A DNA stretch of 64,000 nt from Pseudopithomyces maydicus. Lineage: Eukaryota; Ascomycota; Dothideomycetes; Pleosporales; Didymosphaeriaceae. Location: NCBI GenBank assembly GCA_026873275.1, contig JANTUC010000010.1:930001-994000 (forward strand), in the 5' to 3' direction. The notes under the pieces were generated by a model. It ran no database searches. It was given only the letters and a program-made list of their open reading frames with translations, and was not told the DNA's origin. Every line of letters starts with the position of its first letter. Positions within the stretch are counted from its first letter, which is position 1. A program made the position numbers and the translations under genes. Shown here one piece after another: positions 20,700-32,423 of this stretch.

Positions 20700-21294
20700 T
20701 TCCGTTTGTTTTCACCACCACTTTTCGACCCCAAGAAGATCGCTCCATCGAACGTAAGCAGTGGTCAGTTTCGTTTGGGATACGGAACTGTGAGGAGGGC
20801 ACTCATACTTTTTCTTTTCTCTGTTTCGCGCGTACAACCGGGTGGGTTGCGGCATAGTTGATACCCATATAACACGAACACTATCAGGACAAAGTTCCAA
20901 ATGACTGGATTTTTAGGACCTTTAAATTGCAATATCATTGAACTCGATGTACACTGTGTCATCCATAACCAAATAAGGAAGGTTCAGCAACTTATTCTAG
21001 CCATTACCATTTGCAACTTAAGGAACCAATTGTCTTGAACTGGGATCCTTTGTAGAAATTCCACCAGTCATCTAACGCGGATGTTATACTTACTCTGTCG
21101 AGAACCCGGTCTGAGTGTGCCCCCACATGCGACGAGGCTGCAAACCTCGGTCTTTTAATATGGATAGTCAACGACTACTGTCAGACATCTTTACTCTCTT
21201 GGCTCTTTACATTGAACATAAAATCAGCCAGTTTCGCCATGACTGATACTCTAATCGGGGTTTTCGCACGCTGTTTCTGTACTCGTTCGTTACC
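20700..21294. other. Intergenic region upstream of GH30
   Basis: 3' flank of CWC25 and promoter of the GH30 gene. No gene or repeat recognised. Confidence 0.5.
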
Positions 21295-22762
21295 ATGATG
21301 TTAAGCGCGGCTATTGTCACAGCTGTTATAGCAGTGACACATGCACGCTCAACGCTGAACCTGCGGCAAGCGTCGACCGTTACCGTTGATCTCTCGAAAA
21401 CATACCAAATAATGGATGGGTTCGGCATGTCCGAAACCTTCCAACGCGCCAACCAAATGCACGCTCTCTCTGAGTCTCTGCAACGATATGCGCTGGACCT
21501 TCTCTTCAACCGTACCTCTGGCGCAGGATTTTCGATCCTACGCAACGGCATCGGATCCTCTCCCGACTCTTCATCAGACCATATGGTGTCGATCCAACCC
21601 AAGAGTCCCGGTGGACCTAGCGCGGCCCCAAAGTACGTCTGGGATGGCAACGACAATTCTCAAGTTTGGGTCAGCACCGAAGCAGTCAAGACGTATGGGG
21701 TGAAGACGGTGTACGCGAACGCATGGAGTGCGCCGGGATACATGAAAACTAACAGCAACGATGCGAATGGAGGCTCCCTCTGCGGAGTTTCAAGTGCGAG
21801 TTGCTCGAGTGGAGACTGGAAGCAGGCGTATGCAAACTACCTTGTGCAATATATCATGTATTACAAGGAAATTGGAGTGGACGTGACGCATTTGGGATTT
21901 TTGAACGAGCCGGATCTGACGACAAGCTATGCGAGCATGCGGAGTAACGGACAGCAGGCGGCAGATTTCATCAAAGTCCTTCGTCCAACACTAGACAAGG
22001 CGAACTTCACAAGCGTGAGAATCACATGCTGTGATGCAGAAGGATGGAACAGTCAACAGAGTATGATGAGCGGGCTTTCGGGCGTGATCGATCTTTTAGG
22101 AACCATCACTGCACAGTAGGAATTTCGCCTCTCCCGGATGAATTGATCGTTGCTAACTCTAATGGTAGCTCATACACCAGCGCTCCCAATTCTCCGATAA
22201 ATTCCAAACCCCCGTTTGGCAGACCGAGAATGCCGATCTACAGGGCGCGTGGGCAACAACGTTCTACAATAACAACGGCGCAGGCGAGGGCCTCAACTGG
22301 GCACTTAAAATCTATGACGCCATCACCAAGGCAAATGTCTCAGCATACCTCTATTGGATCGGTGTTCAAGGCGGCGCTACGAATAGTAAGCTCATCCGCA
22401 TCTCCGATGATAAGACGCAAGTCATTCCCAGCAAGAGGCTGTGGGTGTTCGCAAACTGGAGCAGGCATGTCAGACCCGGAGCTGTGAGGGTAGGGGCCAG
22501 TGGAGGCCCTTCAGGAGCGAGGGTTAGTGCGTTTAAGAACGTGGATGGAACGGTGAGTGTGCAGATTATACAGAGTGGGACGGGGGCGGGTGGTGTTACG
22601 GTCAAGGTCAATGGCTTTACGGCGAAGAGTGCAAAAGCGTGGCTTACCGACAACTCGCATGATTGCGATGCTCAAGCGGTAGCCGTGGCAAACGATGGGA
22701 GCGTCAGCGTCAATGTCCCGGCGCGCAGCATGGTCACCGTAGTCCTAGAAGGCGGATCGTAA
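21295..22762 (+). CDS. Secreted GH30 glycoside hydrolase (frame broken at 22209-22213)
   Basis: Exon 1 is 21295-22115, the intron is 22116-22168 (GTAGGA, branch GCTAAC, acceptor GGTAG) and exon 2 is 22169-22762. A signal peptide (MMLSAAIVTAVIAVTHA) precedes MDGFGMSETFQRANQ, WSAPGYMKTN and FLNEPDL, where Glu205 is the expected acid/base. The splice gives TAHSYTSAPNSP, then the frame must move by one base at a C5 run to read PVWQTENADLQGAW with the nucleophile Glu (about 294) and the C-terminal beta domain. With one base restored it is 471 residues. It resembles GH30 subfamily 7 fungal xylanases; specificity is uncertain. It may be a sequencing error or a young pseudogene. Confidence 0.8.
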
Positions 22763-23216
22763 ATGTGCAGTCATCCGTAGAGGAGACATTAACTACAAAT
22801 CTATTGATGAATTTTTCTGCTAAGACGGATTTCCGACAGTGCAATGAACGCTTCAAGATAGATCATCCCCCGAACGATGCTTTACCTTCCGTTGTAGGTA
22901 ATGGTGAAGTATCTCACATCCAAGAAATTCGGATAACTTATAGTCGGGGAGTTTCAATCTTCTAATGGGAGACGTATCGGGTACCAGATGGACGGTTCAT
23001 TTACCTGCATAAGAGTGGACTATCAGGACATGGAACGATGGAACGATGGAACGATGGAACGATGGAACGATGGAACGATGGGATATGGACACTAGGGCAC
23101 TTAGGCGAAGAATCAAAGTGAAGCCAGAGATTGATTCGCACACAAATCGAGATTTATATCATGACTTTAGCTCCCAGGCTTTCCCAAGTCCAGCTTCATA
23201 GATGAAGCTTAGCTCA
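22763..23216. other. Intergenic region with octamer array
   Basis: Convergent 3' flanks of GH30 and IML2. The only structure is the tandem TGGAACGA array at 23031-23078. Confidence 0.6.
23031..23078. repeat. Six tandem TGGAACGA octamers
   Basis: Six perfect head-to-tail copies of TGGAACGA followed by a broken TGGGA. It is a simple microsatellite between two 3' ends; no coding role. Confidence 0.95.
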
Positions 23217-25786
23217 TCAGCACTCTACCCCATACCTTCTCAACGTATTCTTTGCAGTTGTGACCTTCATGCCAATTCTGTTTCATGTCAGCCTGTATTC
23301 ACTCTCTTGTTCTGTCAGTGAAACATACCTCGCATCCAGATCATAACTCTCCCATCCACTGACCTCCAACAAATACCTCTTGCACTCCTCTAACATCTCG
23401 GCATGCTTTTCCGGTCTCCCATCGATGTCCGCCTCCCGCCATACATTAGCAGCCATCTCGTACCGTGCGCAAGGTGCCGTCCATGCATCTTTATTATGTC
23501 CTTTGAACAACGTTTTATCATGACCAATAATTTCCTTCTGTAATACCTCTTTCGCCTCGGCTGTTGCGCCCTTGCTCCTAAGGCATGCTGCACGAAGCAG
23601 AGCAAGGATGCCCTTCTCGTCGAGAGATTCTTTAGCCCAGTAAGAATTTTCAGTGCTTTCGCTCCAGGCTAGACTGGCAAGCGAGGTATCGAGGTGGTCG
23701 TCGCGCATACGCTTGTAACCATTCCAGAAGTAGATGATCTCTTCGATAGGAGACACGCCGATTGCGTCTATAAAATCGCACTTCCACTCCTTCGCACGCT
23801 GTTCCCACTTTGCGAGTTTGCGCTTTACAAAGACATCGAACGGAAGCTGACGGCCCATAAAAGCTTTCTTTCCCGTGTTGGGCGCGACACGCTGGAAGTG
23901 TTCTACCGCCTTTGCGGCATGGATCTTTGCGGCATCTGGATTGACTGCCTTGTCGCGCCGGTAAAGCTCAACATGACAGGCACCACAGATGTAGTAGTAT
24001 AGACCATGACTCCAGTTGTTCAACGTAATGCACTTGAGGAATGCAGCAGATGTTCCCTCGTAGTCGTGCATGTACATGGTATGTAAGGCTCGTTCGAACC
24101 ACCCCAGTGCCTCTAGCTGTTTGAGTTTAGACTCTTTGGTGTTGGCGGCAAACTCAACGGACTTCTCCAGTTCCTTATCCGAAGCAAGCATACGGGATTC
24201 TTCCAAGAGCCAGAGGTGACTCTCTGGGTAGCGTTTGCGCATCTCGATAAGCAGCGCTTTGCACTGCGCACGCGGATATGAGCCTTCCCCATTCTGTGGT
24301 AGAATGTCACAGAAGCCGGTGATGCCATTATAGTACATGAACAAAACCAGCCCAGCCATTGCGCCATGTATGTTATGAAACTTCGTGGCTTGCCATAGCA
24401 TCTGAATACCACGTTCTCGGTCGCCTTTGAACCCAACAATTTTCAGCAAGGTCGAGAAAGCAGGCGGTACCATGGATATCATAAGAAGCAGGATACCAAA
24501 ACAGAAATTCGAGCCAGAGATGATGAACAGGTCAACAGGGTGATCGCCAAAGAGCGATACATCCTCATTCGCCTTGACAGTTTCTGACAAAGTCAGTTGT
24601 TCAAACTCTTCCACGGCGTCCGGAACAGCCGTTTCTGGTGTTGTTTCGGGGGCAGGTAGATTCCTAGCTGAGCTCGAATCAATATCCAGGTTCTTTTTGC
24701 TGTTGTCTAGGGACACTGTCTGTCCTTTTTCCGCCGGCACGTTAAGATGACCCATGTATTCCATGGGCGTTTCCACACCCTTGTGCTCCTCGTCCGCATC
24801 GACAAAGTCGAAGTCATCGTCATCTTCGATCTGACCTGATTTCTCTTCTTCTTGTGGTGCCGGCACAGGTTTGTCGTTGCCATATTGAGCTCCCTTCATT
24901 TTATCTACGCTCGTTCTCGAAGCAGCCGCGGATGTCTTCTCCGGCGCAAGAGGCTCTGGAACGAGCGGCATACCTCTTCCCGACGTTCTTGAAACCGGCC
25001 TTGAAGATGCAGATAGACTTGTAGAGCCCAGGCTGCTTGTGCTCCTTTCCTTCAAGAACTTCTTCTCTGCATCCAGCACACCTTCAAGTGTAAGGTATGC
25101 CTTCCTCAATTTATAGAAACTCTTTATAGCCTCTGTCAGGCTCTCGTTGAGTACTCCGACGATCGCGCTCATGAGTTGTGCCTCTGCCAGACATACTGCG
25201 TATTCAGTTCCAATAGGATATATTTGTGACTGGTAGGCGCTGGGAGTGCGATGGGCACGGCGTTGATTTTCGTATGCGGTGTTTTCGGCGGTGGACAATT
25301 GCTCAGAGGCTATTGTGTGTCAGGATTGAGAAGAGGAACTGCGTGCGAGAAACAGACCTTGACGCATAATCTCTTGCTCAAAGCCCAGAGTAGCTTTCAT
25401 GAACGTCACTACACCCTTTCCAAGCTATAATCGTGTGAGCTCCTGGTTGAACATATGCCTTACTGGAGCCAACGTCGTGTACCTGATGAAACGGAGAGCT
25501 GCCCTTGCTCAGATGTGCCTCGGCCGCATCCACATCATCATTCATGATATGAGTAACCGCTTTCGTTGAACAAAATCAGTATTTGATCGAACGATTTATT
25601 CATACACCTAGAAAAAATTCGTACCGGACATTGCATCCTCGACTGCACCGGTTAGCTGCTATGCACGCGACACCAACCAGGCGACCACTCACTCTGCGTA
25701 AGCTCGTCGAGAGCATTTAAGCTCCTTGTTGAGCCATGGGCGACCTTGTTCTTCGCGCCTCCTAACCATCCTCCAACTCTCAGCAT
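23217..25786 (-). CDS. IML2: IML2 family protein (mitochondrial outer membrane/lipid droplet)
   Basis: Six exons: 25786-25693, 25642-25625 (18 nt), 25559-25483, 25424-25358, 25309-23329 and 23277-23217; 765 residues. All junctions have GT-AG ends and keep frame. The start MLRVGGWLGG leads into NALDELTQIEDAMSAVTHIMNDDVDAA, the Iml2/TTC39 opening. A long acidic disordered segment (about 150-270) precedes the TPR-like helical body with NCFLQMW-like, GLVLFMYYNGITGFCDI and YYICGACHVEL stretches. Yeast Iml2 associates with lipid droplets and mitochondria and helps clear inclusion bodies. The last short exon was chosen because it gives ARIGMKVTTAKNTLRRYG, as in relatives. Confidence 0.92.
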
Positions 25787-26393
25787 CTTGCTTATACAAA
25801 GGTCAGTATCGCGGCACGATCCGCGGGGTAATACGAGGGGCACAACAAGGTGAAGAGTGAAGTAGTAGATTCGGCTAGGTAGAAGCTACGGGAGACTGAA
25901 CAAAGCTAAAGTACACACGGTAGTTTCGAGGCTTAGCGGGCCAACTAACGTGCTTACATGCAACCTTTTGCACGGCGAACCAGCCTTTGGCGTTCGCAAG
26001 GTACGTCACTGCAGCGTGTAGGAGCACGGACAGGAACTACGCGGGAGTGCCGGGCGATCAGCTGCACCGAACGAGAGGAACCTTAGGGAATTGGCTCGGG
26101 GGAGATCTGCAGCCCTGGGGCCAAAAAGGTCTACACAGATACCATAGCTATGTCCAAGCCAGTCCGGCAGTTATTTGCAGCTTTGCTGGTCGTTACATTG
26201 GATATGGACTGGAACCTCGGCGGGGCCCGGGGCCTCATGTCTCACGTGACCGCCAAGCCAACACCCGCCGCGTTGAACGCCGCCACCATCGGAGCCGCAT
26301 CAACAGAACACCAAGCTCCAAGTCAATATATACTTCCGCTCTCACCCATACCACCGCTCCCCGATAAACTGAGCTCTAAATAATTCCATCACA
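25787..26393. promoter_or_regulatory. Divergent promoter region IML2 / SEM1
   Basis: About 600 bp between opposed starts. A 126-codon frame at 25987-26367 has no family features and I treat it as chance. It is GC-richer than the flanks. Confidence 0.45.
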
Positions 26394-26735
26394 ATGTCCG
26401 GCGCGGCCCAAGGCTCCGCCGCCACGTCCAAACTCGGCGCCGATGACAAGTCCAAGAACGGCGAGCCCGCGGTTGAGAAGAAGCCCGCCGCGCAACTGGA
26501 GGAGGATGACGAGTTCGAGGATTTCCCTGCGGAAGATTGGACGGAGGAGGACACACAGCTTCCAGGGGGCAACACACATCTCTGGGAGGAGAGCTGGGAC
26601 GATGACGATACGAGCGATGACTTTGCCGTGCAGCTGCGGTGAGTGCGATCATATTGAAGCGGGGAAGCAAATGGATACAAGCTAATGATGGAACGTTATA
26701 GGGAGGAGCTCAAGAAGCTGGGGCAATCGAAGTGA
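26394..26735 (+). CDS. SEM1: 26S proteasome subunit SEM1/DSS1
   Basis: Exon 1 is 26394-26638, the intron is 26639-26701 (GTGAGT...TTATAG) and exon 2 is 26702-26735; 92 residues. The acidic/aromatic segments DDEFEDFPAEDW and THLWEESWDDDDTSDDF, then the helix FAVQLREELKKLG, are diagnostic for DSS1/Sem1. This small disordered protein is a lid subunit of the 26S proteasome and also a partner of TREX-2 and, in many eukaryotes, BRCA2. The short second exon completes the C-terminal helix. It converges on PGK. Confidence 0.96.
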
Positions 26736-26995
26736 AGGCCGAGACCTGCGTGACGATCCGAAGGTAGCTTGGAGCTTTGACATGAATGGGTTTACACACG
26801 TGGGACAGCGGGTCACCACGACATCAGCATAGCTGGGAACTTAGAGGAGCCATATCATCACCGGAATGCATCGAACTATGTCAAAAGTACTAGTCGATAA
26901 CATGGAGTTTGAAAAGAGCTTGAATCATACATCATAACTTCGAAGAGACCCCTTCCAATCTATTTTGAGCCATACTCTTTCATGGCAAATGTGAT

Positions 26996-28362
26996 TTACT
27001 TACTAGACAGTGCCGACACACCGGGAAGTTCCTTGCCTTCGAGCAACTCGAGCGATGCACCACCACCAGTCGAAACGTGCGACAGCTTGTCTTCTACACC
27101 GTACTTGGCCGCAACAGTTGCAGTGTCACCACCACCAATGATAACGATCTTGCCGTTCTGTGCTGCGGAAACAGCGGCATTCATAGTAGCCTTGGTGCCG
27201 TTGGCGAACTTCTCGAACTCAAAGACACCTGGGGGCCGTTCCAGAGTATGGTCTTGGCCTCATTGATGGTCTCTTGGTACAGCTTGATCGACTTCTCGCC
27301 GCAGTCTAGGCCCATCCAGCCATCCGGAATACCGTCCTTGTCCTCTGCGTAGCCCGTCTTCGCATCCTTGTTAAAATCGTCTGCGGTAATGTAGTCAACA
27401 GGCAGCACAATCTTGACATTGTTCTTCTTTGCCTTCTCGACGAGATCGCCAACCGTCTTGCTGCCGGCCTCATCAAACAGACTGTTGCCAATCTTGACAT
27501 TTTCGAGAGTCTTCTTGAAGGTGAAGGACATTCCACCGCAGATGATAAGCGTGTTGACCTTGTCAAGGAGGTTGTCGATGAGCTGGATCTTGTCGGAGAC
27601 CTTGGCGCCACCGAGAATGGCGAGGAAGGGGCGGGCAGGATTCTCAAGCGCTTTGGCGAAGTACTCAAGTTCTTTCTTCACGAGGAAGCCTGATGCCTTC
27701 TGGGGGAGGTCGACGCCAACCATGGAGCTGTGAGCGCGGTGGGCAGTGCCGAAAGCATCGTCTATTCACGGTCAAAACTTCATGTCTCTTTCAGATGGCT
27801 GAACGTGTACTCACTGATGTAAATATCTCCCAGCGCAGTCAGGCCCTTCCTGAACTCGTCCACCTTGGCCTTGTCGGCCTTCACCTTCTTGCCCTCTGCG
27901 TCCTTGCTGCTGCCCTCCTCCTCGGCGTGGAACCGGAGGTTCTCTAGCAAAATCACCTGCCCATCGCTCGCACCATTAACTGTGTCCTCAACCTCTTTGC
28001 CAACGCAGTCCTCGGTGAAGATGACCTTCCTACCCAATAGCTTCTCAAGCTCGGGAACTACCGGCTTGAGGCTGTACTTCGGGTTCGGCTTTCCGTCTGG
28101 GCGGCCCAGATGCGACATGAGAATGACAGCCTTGGCGCCATTCTCGATGGCGTGCTTGATGGTTGGGAGTGCGCCGACGATGCGCTGGTTGTTGGTGATG
28201 TTCTTTTCGGCATCGAGGGGAACGTTGAAGTCAACCTGCACGTCGCATTAGGAGCTAATCGTCGCGGGAAACAAAAGAATTGGACCAGCCACTTACGCGG
28301 ACAAGGACGCGCTTGCCCTTGACGTCGACGTCGGAAATTGACAGCTTGTTGGATAGAGACAT
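26996..28362 (-). CDS. PGK1: Phosphoglycerate kinase (single-base frame break at 27231-27235)
   Basis: Exon 1 is 28362-28297, intron 28296-28236, exon 2 28235-27815, intron 27814-27762 and exon 3 27761-26996. It reads SLSNKLSISDVDVKGKRVL, VDFNVP, MSHLGRPDG, INDAFGTAHRAHSS, LAILGGAKVSDKI and, after the break, FANGTKATMNAA and GGGDTATVAAKYG. Glycolytic enzyme transferring phosphate between 1,3-bisphosphoglycerate and ADP. The reading frame shifts inside the invariant WNGPPGVFEF, where five C stand (minus strand) and six are needed. With one base added it has exactly 417 residues, the fungal standard. As PGK is indispensable, a sequence error is the likely cause. Confidence 0.96.
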
Positions 28363-29263
28363 GGCGATGGTATTGTGCTGTGATGAATGCAAGGTCAATT
28401 CAGTACTCAACGACAGGAGAGTTGGGGGATGAAGAGCGGGACTAGTTCAAATATGCCTTTCGGACAGAATGACGGGGACTAAAGGCCACTTACGTCCTAG
28501 ACAGAGAAGCAGGCGCAGGCGCAGATGCAGGGTTTGTTTGTTGAATGGATCGTCATACGCGCGGGGCTAGAGTTGGATGGTGGGATGGTGGGGCAAGCTT
28601 CAGCCCACCTTCACGCCAAAACAACTGATGTTTAGATTCTTATCGAAGTGGAAAGAAAAGCAATTCGATCTGAATACGTGATCTCGCAGGCCTATCTTCT
28701 ACTCATATCACTGCTAACATAGATTGTACCACACAGCTTGGATGAAGGCAAATAAATCAATAGCCAATCGTTCCATTGCTGATGTAGAGAGAGCGTCGCA
28801 TGTATCAGCCTAAAATATTTCCAGAGCTTGTCCACTTCACACTAAGGCTTGAGTTGAGACGTTCTTCAGGGCTACTTGACCATCATGAGACCTTGCCTTG
28901 ATAACTGGAGGTCGCGTCACGCTCCACTTTTACATGTTTTGCTTCCCGCATGCGCGGCCGAGAGTAGTAGCCCCATGCCTGTCAAAACTTCTTCAACGGC
29001 ACAACCGCACTGATTCCTGAGTTTGGGAATATAATTTTACAGCCTGTTCACAATTTTATACACAAACTCCACCAAATCCGATCTATCGAGTACAAAGAAC
29101 CCAAACACCAGCCTGGCTTTCCAATCAGCCAAGTATGCAACGCGCCCAGCGCATGAAACCACAGTGCAACTCCAAAATGCTTGGCTAATAACCCAACCTG
29201 TCTTGGCTTCCAATTTGTACAGTTGAAATTGACTGCAAAGAAATTCGTAGGACAAAGGAGTAA
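28363..29263. other. PGK upstream region
   Basis: Promoter of PGK and 3' flank of the Mpv17-like gene, about 900 bp. Short CGCAGGCGCAGATGCAG-like repetition near 28510; no gene found. Confidence 0.5.
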
Positions 29264-30217
29264 TCAAGCTTCTTCTGCTGAATTGGTCAGAGAGAGGTAG
29301 GCGGTCCACGCGATACCGATAGTAGAAACAAAAGGCTGGCGAATTAATTAGCATTGCTACATGTGATTGTCATTTGGCTTTGGGCATACAATCTGAAATT
29401 GGACAGGCATAACTCGGAAGTTTATGATTTGCACGGCCGGCCACACTAGGTAGTTGGCTTTGAGGGATGGGATATAGATATCCTGGAACTTGCGAGCTAC
29501 AGCACGCTTACCACCACCCTCGGCCACGGTCATAAATGTGAAGAAGCATGCCAAACCTGGAAGGTGGTGAGCAAGGAAACAAAACAGTCAGTTCAAATTT
29601 CAACATACCAACTGGAGCGAACATCAACTGGTCCAAGGCCATCCGTTTGAGAGCAGGTACCATTGCAGCAGTTTTTGTAATGGGGAATGTCCTCGTTAAG
29701 AAAGCGAACCATTTATGTTGTACAGGCGCCATTAAGAAACCATACGACATAAAACGGGTCAAGCGCTCAAAGTCAAATGGGGGCGGTAGCGCCTTTGAAT
29801 CTGGGGTAAGATCGCGGTCGGAGAAGACGTGGCGTCGGTCGAGTTCGTGAATCTCAATTGCCAGGAAGTCATCTTTATCGCCCTTCCGCACCGCACGCTG
29901 TCGCACCGCAGTCAGGGTCTGTGCTACTGTGTCCGCTATACCTCCCAATACCTGTCGAACAGTCAGCAATAATCTCATGTACCATGAGCGAAATCAAGGT
30001 GGTGTTAAGTTTTCGTAGCTCTCGGGAGTTAAGGAAGTCGAAAGACGATGGGTAAGGAACGGGATGATTGCAGGGGTTCGTACCGCGTTGGTGATCATGG
30101 TCGTGAGTACTGATGATGGGTCAGCAAAGGCACATGCGCGGTATATCAAATAAGCGTACCTGGTCTTTGCGCATAGTACGAGTTGAATTTCCTCGTCAAA
30201 AGGGAGACGGCAGCCAT
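29264..30217 (-). CDS. Mpv17/PMP22 family membrane protein
   Basis: Five exons: 30217-30160, 30109-30084, 29951-29609, 29556-29390 and 29335-29264; 221 residues, every junction GT-AG and in frame. The sequence runs FNSYYAQRPVLTTMITNAVLGGIADTVAQ, then FERLTRFMSYGFLMAPVQHKWF, ALDQLMFAPVGLACFFTFM, YLVWPAVQIINFRVMPVQFQIPF and WTAYLSL, with four membrane segments. Members sit in the inner mitochondrial or peroxisomal membrane and form pores or stabilise metabolite balance; the yeast relative is Sym1. An acceptor-like CTCCAG directly before the ATG means an upstream exon cannot be excluded. Confidence 0.92.
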
Positions 30218-31342
30218 CTGGAGAAGGAATACACAGGCGTGAAGGAGGGGCTATGTGCGGTCAGCGTGCGGGCAGGCAGGATGCATCGGAGCGACCTACG
30301 ACTTTGCCGTAAATCCAGCGAGTATTCAGGTGGTATAGAAATCGTCGTCGTGTGCCTTCAATCATCGTGGCTGTTGTGTTTCGTCGGCGCAAGAAGCGCA
30401 AGCGCCAGTTAACTTTGTGATGACGTCCGAATTATGCGGGTCTGTGCTTATCTCGGCACAGATATCCTTTATCACCTTGTCTGGGTGACCTTTTGGTTTG
30501 CGCAGTTGCAGGCGGTGTCGAAAGGTTGTTTGCGGCGGCAATGTGTGGTGTTGGATGACGGTGGTCAGGCGTCTGCGGACATGTGTCGTTAGTTTCGGGG
30601 TCGCCTTGATGCAAGGTCGGTGGCGGAGCCTATCACGCGGAGCAAAGTGACGTTTCCGCTGAACCCTTGGACGAGAGAATCAAAACCACCGTCGCTTTGC
30701 AAAAACGAAATCGTGGAGATCATATCGCATGCTGGGATACCAAATTCTTTTCATGGATGAATGTCGCCCAGAAAAATAATGCATAATGTATTGTACAGTC
30801 CAAGAGAACATGATGAGCGTGGCAGGATCAGTTATGGGCATATTTCAGATAAATGCTACGTCATGAAAGTGAACGTTGCTAAGCAAGAAAGCACTTTATG
30901 AGTAACTAATGTGAGTGCGTTCTAGGAGCACGTTCACTATCCGAATCACTTGAAGACCTGGGTATGGGACCGAGCGTTGTGGTTCATATACGAATACGCT
31001 ACCAGCCACAAATGTGTTTTCGTCACTGAGAAGCAAAAGCGGGGGATTTACCATACGACGGCGAGATGTTTACTTAATAGCTCTCCTAAACTGTACAGAG
31101 CGGGCGTGAAAGCAAGCGGTGGGGCACATTCACCATTATGAGAACTGCCGCACAATTGGTACTCATACCCCGCAACATTTATCACTACACTTACAGTAGA
31201 TGGTATTCGCTCCGCAGTCAAGCATATCCCATGCCAAGGTTGCACTTGTAAACGACGTTGATGTTTCGTATTCGGGTCATGGCTTGCGTTGTCGCCTGGT
31301 GCGACATGTTTCGGTTCTCCACCCTAAGGGTATATGAGGTGC
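30218..31342. other. Gene-free spacer, Mpv17-like to VPS26
   Basis: About 1.1 kb. I read both strands and see only short, composition-driven frames. No repeat or RNA gene recognised. Confidence 0.45.
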
Positions 31343-32423
31343 TCACGGCACTGCCATCAGCTTATTTTGCTCCTGTGCAAGCGTCAAACCCTCGGGGGCT
31401 TGTCGGAAAAGCACGATTTCGGACTGTTTGAAGTATCGTCGCGCATCTGCATGACTTTAGTTCAGCTTTCATGATTGAATATGTAACAACATACCCTCGT
31501 CGATTAGCACCAAACTGAGATAGTATCGGGTGGAGTACTTCTTATTGACTTCCCGGAAGGTAGGAGTCAGATCGAAGCCACCCAAGAACAGCCTGATGGG
31601 GATAGTTTCGCCTAGAAGCCATCAGTATCCTGTCAGGGCGACAAGTAATGGTTGCGTACCTCGAGATGGGGAGCCATCCATGATTTCGAAACGGACCAAG
31701 GTCTCGCTCTCGTTGTATTGGTTGGGAGCTGCACCGGTCGTCTCTCTCCGGATGATGGAAAGCTCCATGTGCTTGATCTTTAACCGCACGAGCAAAAAGT
31801 ATATCCTACCGACAATGACGTCTTTCAGATGGTATTTGGACTTTGAGTATTCGAATTCGATGTGCAGGCAGTCCTCAATGCCGACGTCCATCTTGATGGA
31901 GCTATTGGTCTCGGGGGTATCCGGTACGAGTAGACCCAGAGATCCTTCTCCCTGACCACGTCGGCCATGCGGCGCGATACGGTGACGCGCATGAAGTAGC
32001 GCAGCTTCACGTTGATGCCGTTGTAGGATTCGTACTGCTTCTCCACGTTCTTGAAGTTGAAGTCGAAGGTCTGCGGGTGCTGGAGCTCGCCCGGTGCAGC
32101 CAGCTCTTGGCCCAGCGACAGGAACTCGTGGTGGTTGCCGCGGTCGAAGAACATCTCTGCATGCACAGGTATCAGCATGGACAGGGAGGCAGGGTGGCAG
32201 ACGCACCGATGGTGCCGATGAATTGCACCTTGATGCCCGTGTGCTCCAGGCGCTTCCCATCCTTGGGCCTGATGGTGACCTGCCCCTTGACCGACTCGCC
32301 ATCGAGATACAGCGGCACCTTCTCTTTGCGGTTCTTGTCGAGCTTCACATCGACCGTCTGGCGGTCGTCCGAGTCCTCGAGCACGATGTCGATGTCGACG
32401 GGGGTGGAGAAGAAGTAGGACAT
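31343..32423 (-). CDS. VPS26: Retromer subunit VPS26 (single-base frame break at 31913-31917)
   Basis: Exons are 32423-32207, 32156-31660, 31611-31495 and 31446-31343, with GT-AG introns of 48-50 nt. It reads DIDIVLEDSDDRQTVDVK, HTGIKVQFIGTIEMFFDRG, RYFMRVTVSRR, GIEDCLHIEFEYSKSKYH, GETIPIRLFLGGFDLTPTF and YYLSLVLIDEDARRYFKQSE, the arrestin-like Vps26 core that works with Vps35 and Vps29 in endosome-to-Golgi recycling. Between WVYSYRIPP and ETNSSIK the frame changes: the C5 run must be C6. Exon 2 then has a whole codon number, giving 311 residues. Treated as a sequence error in a functional gene. Confidence 0.95.

Noticed and set aside
20712..20962. Short minus-strand frames after CWC25
   Set aside because: Overlapping, without start context or motif; consistent with 3' flank.
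23031..23078. CRISPR-like array
   Set aside because: The units are contiguous octamers without spacers in a eukaryotic genome.
25987..26367. 126-codon frame upstream of SEM1
   Set aside because: No motif, no splice support, and it lies in the divergent promoter region.
26996..28362. Programmed ribosomal frameshifting or intron to explain the PGK break
   Set aside because: No slippery heptamer and no GT-AG pair fits; downstream coding resumes at once, and the same type of break occurs in unrelated genes.
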